Positions 46,722 to 58,808 of a DNA stretch of 64,000 nucleotides are shown here, in pieces; position 1 is the stretch's first letter, and every line of letters starts with the position of its first letter. The notes beneath the pieces were generated by a model, which did no database searches, was not told the origin of the DNA, and saw only the letters and a list, made by a program, of their open reading frames with translations. A program made the position numbers and the translations under genes. The stretch is from Azadirachta indica (lineage: Eukaryota; Streptophyta; Magnoliopsida; Sapindales; Meliaceae), in NCBI GenBank assembly GCA_022749755.1, contig CM040453.1, positions 19,601,368 through 19,665,367 on the forward strand, given 5' to 3'.

Positions 46722-47947
46722 AGAGATCGATTACCAACAGGGAATGTGACAGTTTGTACATTATTGTGTTGTGCCCCATATGGATGTTAGTGTATACCAA
46801 CAAAACAAGATCATGTTCATGTGCGATGATGATCTTCCATGGGCCTTTTTATAGGAGATCTACTTTCCATCTGTTCATAGCACCCACACAGGACCTTTTT
46901 TCCTAATAATTTTCCTCCTTAAATTTTCTTTTCGTTTAGAATTTTATGGTTTTTGAGTGCATAGTTACGGCTGATTGTATATAAAGAGAACGAAAGCCGA
47001 CACAAATTTTAAATGCCATAAGAAATTTCCAGACCAATGAGGTGTTTGTGAACAATTTTGTTTGTATTTTTTTTTCTTTCCTTTCCTTTCCAGTGTCTTT
47101 CGATTGAACTTGTGTCTTGTTTTTCTTACTGTTTGTTGGTTGTGTAAGGCGAACACAACAGGTAATCCAGGTCCTTGAATAATGAGTTCAAAGTCCTCTC
47201 CATGCATGAGAATACCCTTCGAGAACGCTGCCCTAGCCTCCTATGGCTGGCCTCGGTTTCTCCTTTATTGTGCAGCAAGAGCTGTTAACCCTGCAGCCTC
47301 AGCAAGGAGGAGAACTTAAATCCTTAATCTGCACAGATTCTGAAATATAATAAGAAGACCACAAGCTCTGGTAAAGAGCCTTTTACCATTCATGAAGACA
47401 ATAGTATTAAGTTAATTTGCGTCTTATTTCTGTGGTGGTTATTCAATGTATAAAAACAATTTTCTTTTTTAGGAACATAATTTAAAACAATTTTTGACAA
47501 AAAATTTTAACATATAATAATCAATTCTTGAAATGCAACAACACTTGGGAAATATCAATTATAAACATAAATGCTAACATTGATCCTAACCCACTTTTGT
47601 CTTATTTTTAAATAGAATATTGGCATTAATAATTTTGGTCGTTAGCAATTAGGCGGATCGACCGAAGCCACCACACCTTTCAGCTTTGGGCTTAACTGTG
47701 GATCCCTCGTTTACCTGCTTAACTTTTTGATTTTCCTATTATACCCTTGCCCTTAATCTTACAATTAACGGAAATCTGTAGGCCTTTTCGGAAACAAAAA
47801 AGCTGCGTTATTATTATCTGTACTACAATTTTTTCCCCTTGTTTCCTGGCATTCCCACCCTCTCTCTCCCTCGCTATCTTCACGAACTTCGCTCTCACTC
47901 TCTCACTCTAAAACTACTTTCAGTTTCTCTCTCTAGATCTCTCTTTC
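46722..47947. other. Intergenic: PHD gene 3' UTR and promoter of the plastid protein gene
   Basis: The left several hundred bases (to about 47350) have transcribed-like composition and probably hold the 3' UTR. The right part, from about 47640, becomes GC-richer and ends in a CT-rich leader (CTCTCTC runs at 47860-47945), typical of a plant 5' UTR. No additional exon is supported. Confidence 0.5.
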
Positions 47948-50795
47948 ATGGCGTCCTGCTTAGCTCCTGTATCAATCTCAGGTATCTTGGTTTTATTGTT
48001 TCCTTTAATTGGATTATTATTGGCTTTTATGTTATTGAATTCCGTTTCTTTTTTTTTTTTTTAACTTTTAATACGAACTGCCGATTTTTTTTGAGATGGC
48101 TTTGTGATTTCTCGCATGAAAATCAGTTATGAGTGGATTTTGAACTCAGCAATGCTGTTGATTTTGATTATAGGTGATTTCGGTGAATTGTTTCTTGCTA
48201 TGAGTTTGAATCGTATTGTCTATTTTCATGCTAATCTTATTTCACTGAGTTTGATTCTATGGTTGGTGTTGTATACATATTATACGTAAATTTACGTTAA
48301 AAGTGTAGGAAATGAAAGAACCTAAGTTTGAAATGGAGAAACTAATGAATTAAGTATTTTTTGTTGCGTTAATTTTGGACAAAATTATGTGTCGAATTCG
48401 CTCTTCGTGCAGCAAGTATGGCCAAATTTATTATTGTCTAATACTAAGTTTGATATACATTCTAGTGTAAGTATTTAGGTTAGGAAGAGTAGTTGTTGCT
48501 CTTTGTGCTTAATGTTCTGGAAATGATCTTGGCTTTTTGTTTTTTTTCTTCTGTTAATGAATAATTAAGAATGTCCTATCTGATAATTGCTTCCATTTGG
48601 TTGAAGGCGGATCGCATCTCAAGGCGTGTGAGTTGTCATCGGCAAAGTCTGTTACATTTGGGAAAACACCGAAACTAGTAGTTCAGAGGAAGGGAAACCG
48701 GGTGGAAACTAACCACAAGTTTTCAGTTCGTGCAGAGTACCGGTATCTTCATTTAGACTCCTTTTTTTTTTTTCTTGTGAAACATATTTAAATAAAGCAT
48801 TAACATGATCATTTAGAAGCAAAATATATCTGGAAACTTCTTGGTTGTTTAAATGTTCATGTGTGCGGTTTGCTTGTCTTGCTTTTCCAAGATTTCAGGG
48901 TTCCAACGGGGGCCACAGTTTCATTATTTAATTGCACTTTATGTGCACTTGTTCTTATTTTTCATTACTCTGTGTAATCTATGCAGTAAAGGCAGTCAGG
49001 GTGGAGGCGGTGATTTTATTGCTGGTTTTCTTCTAGGAGGTGCAGTGTTTGGAACTTTAGCTTACATCTTTGCCCCTCAGGTGATTGGATTTCTACATTT
49101 TACTGTAGTGTAATTTCCTGCAACTAGTATTTCAGCATATCTAATGAACATCCGGAAGAGTGACTGTCCATTTGTTGACTAGTAGCCAAAATTTGTCTAC
49201 GTCCATATACATAATGTGTCCAGGTTGCAGCATGATTTCCCCTGCAAATTAACTTCTAAACCTGACAAACTAGTATTTGCAAATGTAAGTCTGAGGATAC
49301 ATAATGTTCAAGTATCAGTGCTAGCTGCACATAAGGAGTGTCAAGAGACAAGTACATGATTATAACTTGCCATCTATTATGAACAAAAGATTGCGTCCTT
49401 AGCAAAGAATAGAGGAAATCATTGTGCACGATTAATTTATCTTAATTATCATCCCCTGTTAACTACTCACTCTCTTTATAACATTGTATCTTGTCCATTA
49501 TAGCATGTGATATCTCATGCAATTCCCTTTTATGAATAGGGATATTTGGAACTAAACTCCAAACTGAAATTAAATTAAGGATGGCAATTAGATGGGCCAG
49601 TTTCCCTTGCTGTGAATGAATTAGAATTGGGACTGATCTAAACATGTCAACTTTAAATTTTGCCTCTGATCTGTGCTGTTTGCGGACTAAATTGACTTTG
49701 TAAAATTTCAGTCTTGTGCATCACTACACCTTGATTATAAAATTATGACAATACCCCCAATTATGAATACAATTTCTTCTTCTCAGCTTTTAGATATTTT
49801 TTATTCTCAGTTGGCAACCAATGCACAACAATCTGCAACAGTTCCAGGCTTTTATGGAGTGAACTATTGAAAAAACTTCATTTTTCTCTATTTAATACTA
49901 TTAAGTTTTAAACAATAATGTTGGAGTCTTTCTTATGAAATTGAACTCTTGCGACTGATAGTTTCTCAACAATCTATGAGAACAAGGGGTCCTGTGCATA
50001 ATTTGACTCCCTTTTATTAATTTGACTTGATTCTGTTACTAAATGGACTATAACATGTTTGGACTTACATGTGTGATCAAATTCACATTTTTCTTTGTTA
50101 TGTTGGATTAATGCTGTGTATTAGATCCATATGTTTGTTTTTGTGCATTTGTATCTGATAATTAAAATACTGTCTTCCTAGTCAGGGAATTACAGTTTAA
50201 GCACTGTTGTTGGCTCTTTTCCTAACTTTAAGCTTTTGGGATTAATGGTTTCTCAGCAATTATTAATTGCTATTTTTGACTGGGTGGCTTCTGTGAGTTT
50301 TAGTAGGCTGGATGGTTTAATGGTGAACAATCATGGTGATAAAACATCAAGTGAAATCCATTTGCTACATAGAGCAACAAGAACTTTTTTTAACCTTCCT
50401 ATTAAGCTTCTATACTTTTTGCTGGTGTATCAAGTTCAGTTATGATATCCAGGATTGTTCTTGTTTTGTGCTTACCAGATCAGGAGATCCCTGCTAAATG
50501 AAGATGAGTATGGTTTCCGGAGGGCCAAGCGACCAATATATTATGATGAAGGTTTAGAGGTAACAAGTGTTTGCTCTGTTATGTTAAACATGCTTTACTA
50601 TTGTTCTTCTTTTTCCCCTTCAAACTTTGAGTTGCAATTCCCTTTCTTTTGAAGCAGAAGACCAGGCAGACCTTGAATGCAAAAATCAGCCAACTTAATT
50701 CTGCTATTGACAATGTATCTTCCCGTTTGAGAGGTGGCAACAGTACACCTAATGTGCCAGTGGAAACTGACCCTGAAGTAGAAGCTACCATGTGA
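47948..50795 (+). CDS. Small plastid inner-membrane protein, At1g42960-like
   Basis: A 160-residue nuclear-encoded plastid protein whose molecular function is unknown to me. Exons: 47948-47981, 48607-48742, 48987-49080, 50479-50559 and 50658-50795. Residues 1-57 form a Ser/Lys-rich transit peptide starting MASCLAPVSIS and ending near FSVRAEYR. A Gly-rich stretch then leads into one membrane segment, DFIAGFLLGGAVFGTLAYIF (about 66-85), followed by APQIRRSLLNEDE. This resembles the YtxH-type segment of bacterial and plastid envelope proteins. The C-terminal half has a short coiled coil (LNAKISQLNSAIDNVSSRLRGG) and ends PVETDPEVEATM. The Arabidopsis relative has been placed at the chloroplast inner envelope. 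Exon 5 begins at a NAGNAG acceptor. Confidence 0.9.
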
Positions 50796-51040
50796 GATTA
50801 TTTGTTTGCAAGCTCCAAGGATACCAGTTGTAATTGGGTAACAATTTCTAGATTACGCTCAACCACATAATGCTTGAAAACTGCATATGTAGAAATGTGT
50901 TCATGATGTTATAATCGATTTAAGATTGGTTTTTGATGTTTACATGCCAAAAACTTAAGTGTAATATTCAACTTAGCTGAAATTGCAAAAACCACATTGT
51001 CTCCCTGGTACAAGCGTTGTTTTGGATTGGTGGTGAATAT

Positions 51041-51455
51041 GGATGGTAATGGGACGGGGTGGGGGTGGAAGGGCTTCCCCATTCCCCACCCCTATTTAAT
51101 TTCGATCCTTATTCTTCACTCCATTCTCTAATAAAATTTAATAGAGCAGAGATAGAGAATTCCCACATAGAAAATAAATTCTTTATCCTCACTTAATTGT
51201 CTGATTTTCGTATTTATTTATAATAAATACTAATTAAAAATGTTATTAATATACTATGGTATTATTTATATATAATAATTATATTAAAAATCTAAATTTC
51301 ACTATTTGATAGAATAAAAATAAATTTTTTTTTTTGCATATATATATTTTATTATATATTATTAGTTTTATTACATATATATGGGAAATGGGGTGGGAGT
51401 GGGATAGGGAGTACTGAAATGTTATTCATCCCATTAATGGAGAATTTTGCCATCC
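51041..51455. mobile_element. Short inverted-repeat element (MITE-like)
   Basis: About 415 bp between two convergent genes. It starts GGATGGTAATGGGACGGGG and ends with the complement-type TTTTGCCATCC. Subterminal G-rich blocks (GGGTGGGGGTGG left, GGGGTGGGAGTGGGATAGGG right) flank an AT-rich core. No coding potential. A target duplication is not clear. Confidence 0.5.
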
Positions 51456-51684
51456 TAGTAATGAAATTACAAACTTGCAACCGTGCTAAGAGATTTAACC
51501 AACCGTATTGATGATTCTCTGCTTCTTCTTCTGCCAGGATAAATTCTTCGATTTTATTGATAAATGGAAGATAGCATTGTCAAACATTTTAAGACAAGAA
51601 AGAGAAAGGGGCTTCTGGTGCTCTCTTTGAGATTTATTTAGTAATACAAGCCATATTGTGTTTGCTCAAATTCATCAAATCAAG

Positions 51685-52251
51685 TCAAATCTTGATTAGA
51701 ATCTTGAGACAATCTGGTCGCTTCAACAGCTCAAATATCTTGTTTATGTCTTCCAATGAAACTTCGTGAGTCAGAAGATCATCCAGTTCAAATTCCTGTC
51801 GAAATTCACAATAGCAACATAAGATTTTTTTTTTTTTTTTTTTTTTTGGGTTTATTTGCACTAGGGATCAAGAAAAATATAAACAAAAACTCAAACAAGC
51901 ATAGTAATTGAAGCTACAGTAGGTTTTAGTTGGTTCAATTTGTAGTGTTTGATAAATTCGAGATTCCAATCTCACTCCATTAATTTTGTGTGGAATTTCT
52001 TCAAATAACTAATGGGTTAAGAAGCATTTTCAAATTAATAAAATGCTCAAAAAAAAGTACCTTATTTTTGCATTTGTGGAACAAAATGGGAAAATCGGAT
52101 TTGGTTCTGAGTCCTCCAGCAAGGGTACCCTTGAGAGTCCTTCCACCAAGCAGTGTCATTACATGCACTTCCACGTTCTCCTTATTTCCTACCCCAATGG
52201 CCATTGTTTTTCCTTTTCCCTAATCCAATCCATTAATTTTTCAAAACAAAA

Positions 52252-52286
<35 letters not shown>

Positions 52287-54525
52287 ACAAAGCTATAATC
52301 AACATTCAACACCCATAGCATTAGGTAGCATGCATACCATCTTTGTGGCTGCGATTGCTTGAGAAACCAAACTTGTAACCCCGGAGCACTCAAAGCTATA
52401 ATCAACACCCATTCCATCAGGAGTCATTTCCTTTACCAATTCCGAAATTGATTTCTCTGATTCCTCAGGATTTATGAAATCTGTCATCCCAAAAGCTTCT
52501 CCCTTTTGTTTCTTCCACGGGTTCTTGTCTATCCCTATTATTTTAGCCGCCCCTCGAAGTTTAGCTCCATTAACTGCCTGCAATTACACCAACAACAAAT
52601 ATGCTTTTTATCATTTGATGTTCTGTTCTGTTCTGTACTGTATTGTTATTATTATCTTCTTCAATTACTCAAAAATCAAATTAGGTATACTACATACGCC
52701 TAATCCAACAGCACCAAGACCAAGAACAGCGACAGTGGATCCTGCCTCAACACATAAATCCTTCCAAGAAGCTCCAAACCCAGTCGAAAATCCACAGGAA
52801 AGGAAGCTCGCATTTGAAAGAGGTATCTTCTGATCAACTTTAATAACATAATTGATATCAACAACTGTGTATTCAGACCATGTTGCGCATGAAAACGTAT
52901 GGTATAACATTTGGCCTCTTAATGACATTCTTGAACTGCCATCCAGCATCAGACCATTCACAGGTAATTGATACTTGAGGCATAAATTGGTCACTTTTGA
53001 TCTGCAATTTTCGCATTCTTTGCATTCGCCAAGGTATATTGGAATCACAGTGTCTCCTTCTTTCAATTCTTCTACTTCTTCACCAACACTCTCCACCACC
53101 CTGCACCATCATCATTATATATATATACATATATGTGATCAAGTTGCTGTTGAAAGGCTTTACATGTTACACAATAACAATGTTAACGATACAAAATTTT
53201 GTATAAATTCTATTTAAGCAAATAGAAAGTGTTATATGATTGTCATACCTCATAAAATTTAATTTTAAGAAATTTAATTTTATGTAAAAATATAAATTAT
53301 ATGTTAATAATATAATATTTTCACATCACATTAGTTTGAATAGATAAAATTTATATATGTATACATTTATATATTCAGCATTATCTTTTTTATACATATA
53401 AAGTTATAATGTTTTATATAAAAAAAAATACGAAAATATAAAATTTTGCTTAATTTTTTTTTTTATACAAAATTAGTGATTCTTTTCTTGTGGTCATTAA
53501 TTAATTTATTCCAACTACTAAAATGATTGCTAATCTGAGAATCAACGTATGCATTACGGGTCATTTTGAAATAATTTAACTCAACTTTATTCCAACTTTT
53601 CTTTTTTAATTTATAAAAAACACACTATTCCAACAACTCCATGACTGCTAATTTGAAAAATCAATTGATATTAGAGTCACCGGTACTAATAATTAATTTC
53701 AAAGTCTTTTTAATTCAGTCACTCATTCAATCTAACGACTTCATTGATTCCTATTTTAAAAGAAAAAATATTAATTATAAAATTAATAATAAAGAAGCAT
53801 TAAGTGCAATGATTAAAATAGGGGAGAATACTTTTAAATTTCAATTTACCCTTTATTATTTTAAATATTTTTAATTTTACTATTTTATAAATTAATTAAA
53901 CTAAAAAATAAAAAAATAATAGGACGTTAGAAAAAATATAAGAGAGTAATGAAATATTAACTTAAAAAGAAGGGGAGTAATAGATATTCTCCCTTGAAAC
54001 TATGATACATACATACATACATACATACATACATACATAAAAGAAGAGAAGCATGATTGCTTACCCAACACCTTCATGCCCAAGAACACGAGGGTAATCA
54101 GGCTGAAAGACACAGAATTACAACAGGCAATTAACATCTGTATACATACGTGTGTTTATTTATATAAATTCATACATAAACCATCCTGTTAATTTATATC
54201 AGTCAGTAATTAAGGAGATAATTAAATAATATTAATTATTAATAATTACCTGTGGGAATCCATTTATGCATAAGATATCAGTATGACAAACACTAGCATA
54301 TACATTCTTAATTCGTACTTCAGTTGCTTTTGGAGGATCTACTTGTATTTCTTCCACCTTCAATGCCTCTCTTGCTCCCCAACACACGACCGCTGTTCAT
54401 ATATATATATATATATATATAAATTAATTTTATGAATTTGAATCCAATAATACTATATGTATATCTATATATACATACATACCTTTGCAGGTAATAACTT
54501 GGGAATTGGCACTGCTTTTGGCCAT
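51685..54525 (-). CDS. Zinc-dependent alcohol dehydrogenase-like protein (MDR family)
   Basis: A cytosolic medium-chain dehydrogenase predicted to interconvert an alcohol and an aldehyde with NAD(H); the true substrate is unknown. Exons in transcription order: 54483-54525, 54250-54392, 54065-54102, 52698-53100, 52338-52577, 52061-52219 and 51685-51795. They total 1137 nt, or 378 residues, normal family length. Catalytic zinc ligands are C50, H71 (GHEGVG) and C177. Structural zinc ligands are C101, C104, C107 and C115. The Rossmann motif GLGAVG is at 202-207. D226 at the end of the second strand (IIGIDKN) favours NAD over NADP. It starts [20 protein letters not shown] and ends CLKILIKI. It resembles plant ADH-like proteins (ADH-like 1-7), not classic ADH1. 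All catalytic residues are present. Confidence 0.93.
52250..52286. repeat. (AAAT)n microsatellite in an ADH intron
   Basis: About nine AAAT units in the intron between the fifth and sixth ADH exons, close to the acceptor side of that 118-bp intron. Confidence 0.9.
54006..54038. repeat. (ATAC)n microsatellite in an ADH intron
   Basis: About eight ATAC units within the intron between ADH exons 3 and 4, just downstream (minus strand) of the exon 3 donor. Confidence 0.9.
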
Positions 54526-54620
54526 TGATAGGAGTACTGTGAAGCTACCAACAAACAGTTGAATTGCAGCTTCAAGTTTGAGTCTGTGAGTAGCTTGGCT
54601 AGTCCTCTTATGTTTTATAG

Positions 54621-54633
54621 CTATATATAATAG
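54621..54633 (-). promoter_or_regulatory. Candidate TATA box of the ADH gene
   Basis: The minus strand reads CTATTATATATAG about 100 bases before the ADH start codon at 54525, a normal distance for a plant TATA box with a short leader. Confidence 0.55.
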
Positions 54634-54783
54634 AGCTCCACGTTCATTTGCCTAAACCCAATTGTTCATTTTTTAATAGAATTTATTAATTAATGCATCA
54701 ATTATTCAACTCCATAATATATGTGTACCTACTTCTTGCAAGCGATTTTCGGTAATTAACACACACCACAAATACCCAAGTAC

Positions 54784-55430
54784 TAATTATAAGGGATATG
54801 ATAAGGGGTATTGTTGTTCTTTACCCCCTACTTTTTGAGGAAAAAGCAATATAGCCTCTGAATTTTTAATAAGTTAAAATATGTATTCTCTGGACTTTTA
54901 AAGAAATATCAAAATATTACTACGATTGTTATTCTTATTTTAAATTAATTATTTTATCCTTCAATTATGAGAAAATATATAAAATAACTCATTTTATCTT
55001 TATTTTTATTTTATAATAATCAATAATTATACATAATTTTACAAAATAAGATTATTTTAAAGAAACGATTTATTTTAAAAAAATTATATATAATTAATAT
55101 TGTAAAAAAATTGATAACAAATTTTAAAAGAAAAAAAATTAAGGATTAAAATATTATTATTACTTTTAAATTTAAAATAAAATTATATTAGTTATTATAA
55201 AATAAAAATAAAAATAAAAATAATATCGTTATTGTATATACTTTTTAATAATTGAGAGATCAAATAGTTAATTTAAAGAAAAAAGAACAATTTTGGGAGG
55301 TATCTCAGATATTATCTTAGAAGTCAGTAAAAATCTTAATTTATTAAAACTTTAAGGGGTATATTGTTTTTTTCAAAATTTAGGGAATAAAGTATAATAT
55401 TTCATAATTATAATTATAAAAAAAGTTTAA
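54784..55430. mobile_element. AT-rich foldback MITE, copy A
   Basis: This 640-bp unit is itself a loose inverted repeat. The left half begins ATTATAAGGGATATGATAAG and includes TTCTTTACCCCCTAC; the right half ends with AGGGAATAAAGTATAATATT and CATAATTATAATT. A second copy lies at about 60637-61180 in the same orientation, and the left two-thirds recur inverted at 56125-56540. No coding frame. Family not recognised. Confidence 0.6.
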
Positions 55431-55678
55431 GGTGCACGTCCATTGACATGTGCCTAAAATAGACAAGACGGAATCAAACTGAATAAAATAACAATAACAA
55501 CGTATTTGTCTCCTAGGGGTATAATGGTCCATTCAAATTAAATTTAAAGGTAATAAAGTAAAGTGACAATACAATTTCATTTGCTGACAACTGGATTCAA
55601 CGACAACGTAATAAATTAATTGATGCATGTAATAACATGGATAAAAAAGAAAACTCCACATTAAAAATATTTTAGCAC

Positions 55679-56113
55679 ATTAAAAATATTTCGTCTCATG
55701 CTAACTAATATAACTTGACCGGCACGTTCTAGGGTCAAGTTTGTATCAAAAAAATTTAATATTATTTTATTATCAAATTATTTCTGTAGATCAACAGCCA
55801 CTTAATAGCTGTCACTAATCACTATTTATTATTTTATAATTTAGTATTTGACTTGTATATTTAATTGTCAATGGCATCGACTGCAATCATCGACTATTAT
55901 TGATTGTCACCACTTATTGTTGCTTAGGTTATCATAAATATTATTAAAATTTTATTAAATATTTTACATAATAATACTATTAATATTATCGTTTAAGCAA
56001 TTGTTAGTCATAAATTTGAAATTGAATTTTAGACATTAAATACTCAATTTCGAATTTACAGGTAACGGTTATTCAAACAGTAATGATAATGGTATCATTG
56101 AGTAAAATATTTA
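55679..56113. repeat. 435-bp direct repeat, copy 1
   Basis: Matches 56604-57040 closely. Shared landmarks are ATATAACTTGACCGGCACG, CTTAATAGCTGTCAC and ATTTACAGGTAACGGTTATT. It directly precedes the right arm of the large inverted repeat. Confidence 0.85.
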
Positions 56114-56603
56114 ACCAATATTTGATAATAACCAATATAATCTTATTTTAAATTTAAAAGTAATAATAATATTTTGATCCTTAATTATTTTTCTCTTTTT
56201 AAATTTGTTATCAATTTTTTTACAATATTAATTATATATAATTTTTAAAATAGATTGTTTCTCTAAAATAATCTTATTTTGTAAAATTTTGTATAATTAT
56301 TGATTATTATAAAATAAAAATAAAGATAAAATGAGTTATTTTATATATTTTTTCATAGTGAAAGGATAAAATAATTAATTTAAAATAAGAATAACAATCG
56401 TAGTAATATTTTGATATTTCTTTAAAAGTCTAGAGAATACATATCTTAACTTATTAAAAATTCAGAGGCTATATTGCTTTTTCCCCAAAAAGTAGGGGGT
56501 AAAGAACAACAATACCCCTTATCATATCCCTTATAATTAGTACTTGGGTATTTGTGGTGTGTTTTAATTACCGAAAATCACTTGTAAGAAGTAGGTACAC
56601 ATA

Positions 56604-57040
56604 TATTAAAAATATTTTATCTCATGCTAGCTAATATAACTTGACCGGCACGTTCTAGGGTCAAGTTTGTATCAAAAAAATTTAATATTATTTTATTATC
56701 AAGTTATTTCTGTGGATCAACAGTCACTTAATAGCTGTCACCAATCACTATTTATTATTTTATAATTTAGTATTTGGCTTGTATATTTAATCGTGAATGG
56801 CAACGACTGTAATCATCGACTATTATTGATTGTCACCACTTATTGTTGTTTAGGTTATCATAAATATTATTAAAATTTTTATTAAATATTTTACATAATA
56901 ATACTATTAATATTATCGTTTAAGCAATCGTTAGTCATAAATCTGAAATTGAATTTTGGACATTAAATACTCAATTTCAAATTTACAGGTAACGGTTATT
57001 CAAACAGTAATAATAATGGTATATTGAGTAAAGCATTTAA
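56604..57040. repeat. 435-bp direct repeat, copy 2
   Basis: The copy of 55679-56113 placed directly after the right inverted-repeat arm. The inserted arm is therefore sandwiched between two copies of the same 435-bp sequence. Confidence 0.85.
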
Positions 57041-57681
57041 TAAGAATTTTATTAGTGTCACGGTAACTCAAATAGATGACGACCGACAATGGCTAGTAGT
57101 GGTGAGGGTAGACGATAACAATATTATATATAAACACAAGTAATTTTAAATTATTTAATTATTAATAAAAAACTAATAATAGATAATTAATTAATAAAAA
57201 TAAATTTTGTATAGCTGATATTTTACCATAGACACCAAATATAGTTCCTATATTAAATTTTAGGGTTAATGATATTTGGACCCGTGAAAATAAAAGTATA
57301 TGTCAAATACACTCCAAAACAAAAAACATTTGTTAGTGAAACCCTTTTTGTTAAATTTTTCTGTTACGTTAATATGAAAAAAGGTATCCTAATCATTGTC
57401 ACTTGAAATTTAAACTAAAAATTAAAAAAATATCATTATTTCTTATATTTGAGGATAAAATAGTCATTTTTAAATTTAAAAATAAATTATTTTAATAAAA
57501 ATAATTATATAATTAAAAAATCCTAATGTCTCCCTCTTTTTCTCTTTGCCCTTCTAACTTCTTCCTCTTTTTCTTCTTGTCAATTTCTTCTCTTTTCTCA
57601 TTTGCTTAAATAAATAAGTTTGATTGTTAAATATTATGTTAAAATGAAGTTTGATTGAATAATCAAGGTTATGAAAAAGAG

Positions 57682-57820
57682 TGGAGTTGGGTTTTGAATT
57701 TGAAGAAAAAGATGGATTTCAATTTGAAGAAGGAGGAGGAGGAGTTAGGTTATGAATTTGAAGGAGTTAGGTTTTGAATTTGAAGGAGGAGGAGCTGGGT
57801 TTTGAATTTGAAGAAAAAAG
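57682..57820. repeat. G-rich minisatellite
   Basis: Irregular copies of GGAGTTGGGTTTTGAATTTG followed by AAGAAAAA or AAGGAGGAGG, about 22-34 bp each, roughly five copies. Purine-rich on the plus strand within AT-rich DNA. Confidence 0.75.
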
Positions 57821-58808
57821 AGGTTAAAAATTAGGGATATTTATATAAATTTATTTGTCAACATAAACCATTAAGATATTCATGTTGTTTTATTAGTTAA
57901 AATTGGTCAAAATCTAACAGTGATGGAAAAATTTACGAGAGTTTAGGGAATTGGATTGAACAAATTTTATCAAATTCACATTTGATCCATCACTTGGTAG
58001 ATTATAATTTTTCAATCCGATTTGTTCTACAGTATGATACAATATGATCTAACTCTATCTATTAAAAGTTTTCAAATTCGATCTAAAAAAATTAAAAATA
58101 TTTAATTTTAACATTGATTATATTTCAGAAACAACAAAAAATTGGAGAAAATAGTATATAATTTATATAAACTTCTAATAATAAAAAATTAATATATTAT
58201 AAATTAAAGTTGGGTTCTTTTTTAATAAAAAAAATTGTGTTCGTTACAATGACATAGAAAATAAAGAGTAGCAAAAATAATTGCGATAAATTTAAAAGAA
58301 TACGTGATTAATTATTCCTTCACACAATATTGTTGCACGAAATAAAATGGTCTGCTTAAAAAATTATGTATAATTATTATTATCAAATTTGTTGTTAATT
58401 TTTACGATTAATTGTAAAAAAAAAATTATGTCACAAAAAAAAAATTTTATGTTGTTAAAATTTTTACCAATTTTTGATAGCAAATTTTATGTTGTAAAAA
58501 TATTTACAATTAATATTGTAAAAAATTGACAACAACTTTGATAATATTAATTATACATAACTTTTTAAGTAAACCATTTTAATTTAATGGTTTATTTAAA
58601 AAATTTACATATAATTAAATAAAGGGAGAATGACAGTGAGATATCTGTTTTTTTCCAGTGATATGCTCTTTGTTATAATTTCCTGTTTCTATTATGGTTT
58701 GATTACCAATGTTTGTTGTAATGACATAATTGCCATTTTAAGTTATATTGAAGAATAAATTTACTTAAATATTCCTAAATTTCAACTTTTAAAAATAAAC
58801 TATATATA
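57821..58808. other. AT-rich intergenic DNA, no gene seen
   Basis: No supported coding or RNA gene. Near 58400-58560 short AT-rich segments (GTAAAAATTTTTACAATTAATATTG-like) are repeated in both orientations, as in the neighbouring foldback elements. Confidence 0.5.

Larger units (their letters stand above)
54715..56607. repeat. Large inverted repeat, arms of about 485 bp
   Basis: The left arm (54715 to about 55200, beginning AATATATGTGTACCTACTTC) is the reverse complement of the right arm (about 56125-56607), with few differences; the spacer is about 920 bp. The arms include both an AT-rich foldback MITE and about 70 bp of its outer flank (GCGATTTTCGGTAATTAAC...CCCAAGTACTAATTATAAGG). This is therefore an inverted duplication of a locus, not two transposon insertions. 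Confidence 0.85.

Noticed and set aside
46363..46803. Minus-strand frame of 146 codons over the last PHD-gene exon
   Set aside because: An antisense shadow of a long coding exon; it has no recognisable domain.
52506..53217. Plus-strand frames of 65-119 codons across the ADH region
   Set aside because: They are shadows of the minus-strand ADH exons and their introns.
57241..57980. Possible further MITE starting TAGGGTTAATGATATTTGGACC
   Set aside because: The opening phrase resembles some plant MITE ends, but I could not find a complementary right end. Only the minisatellite within is supported.
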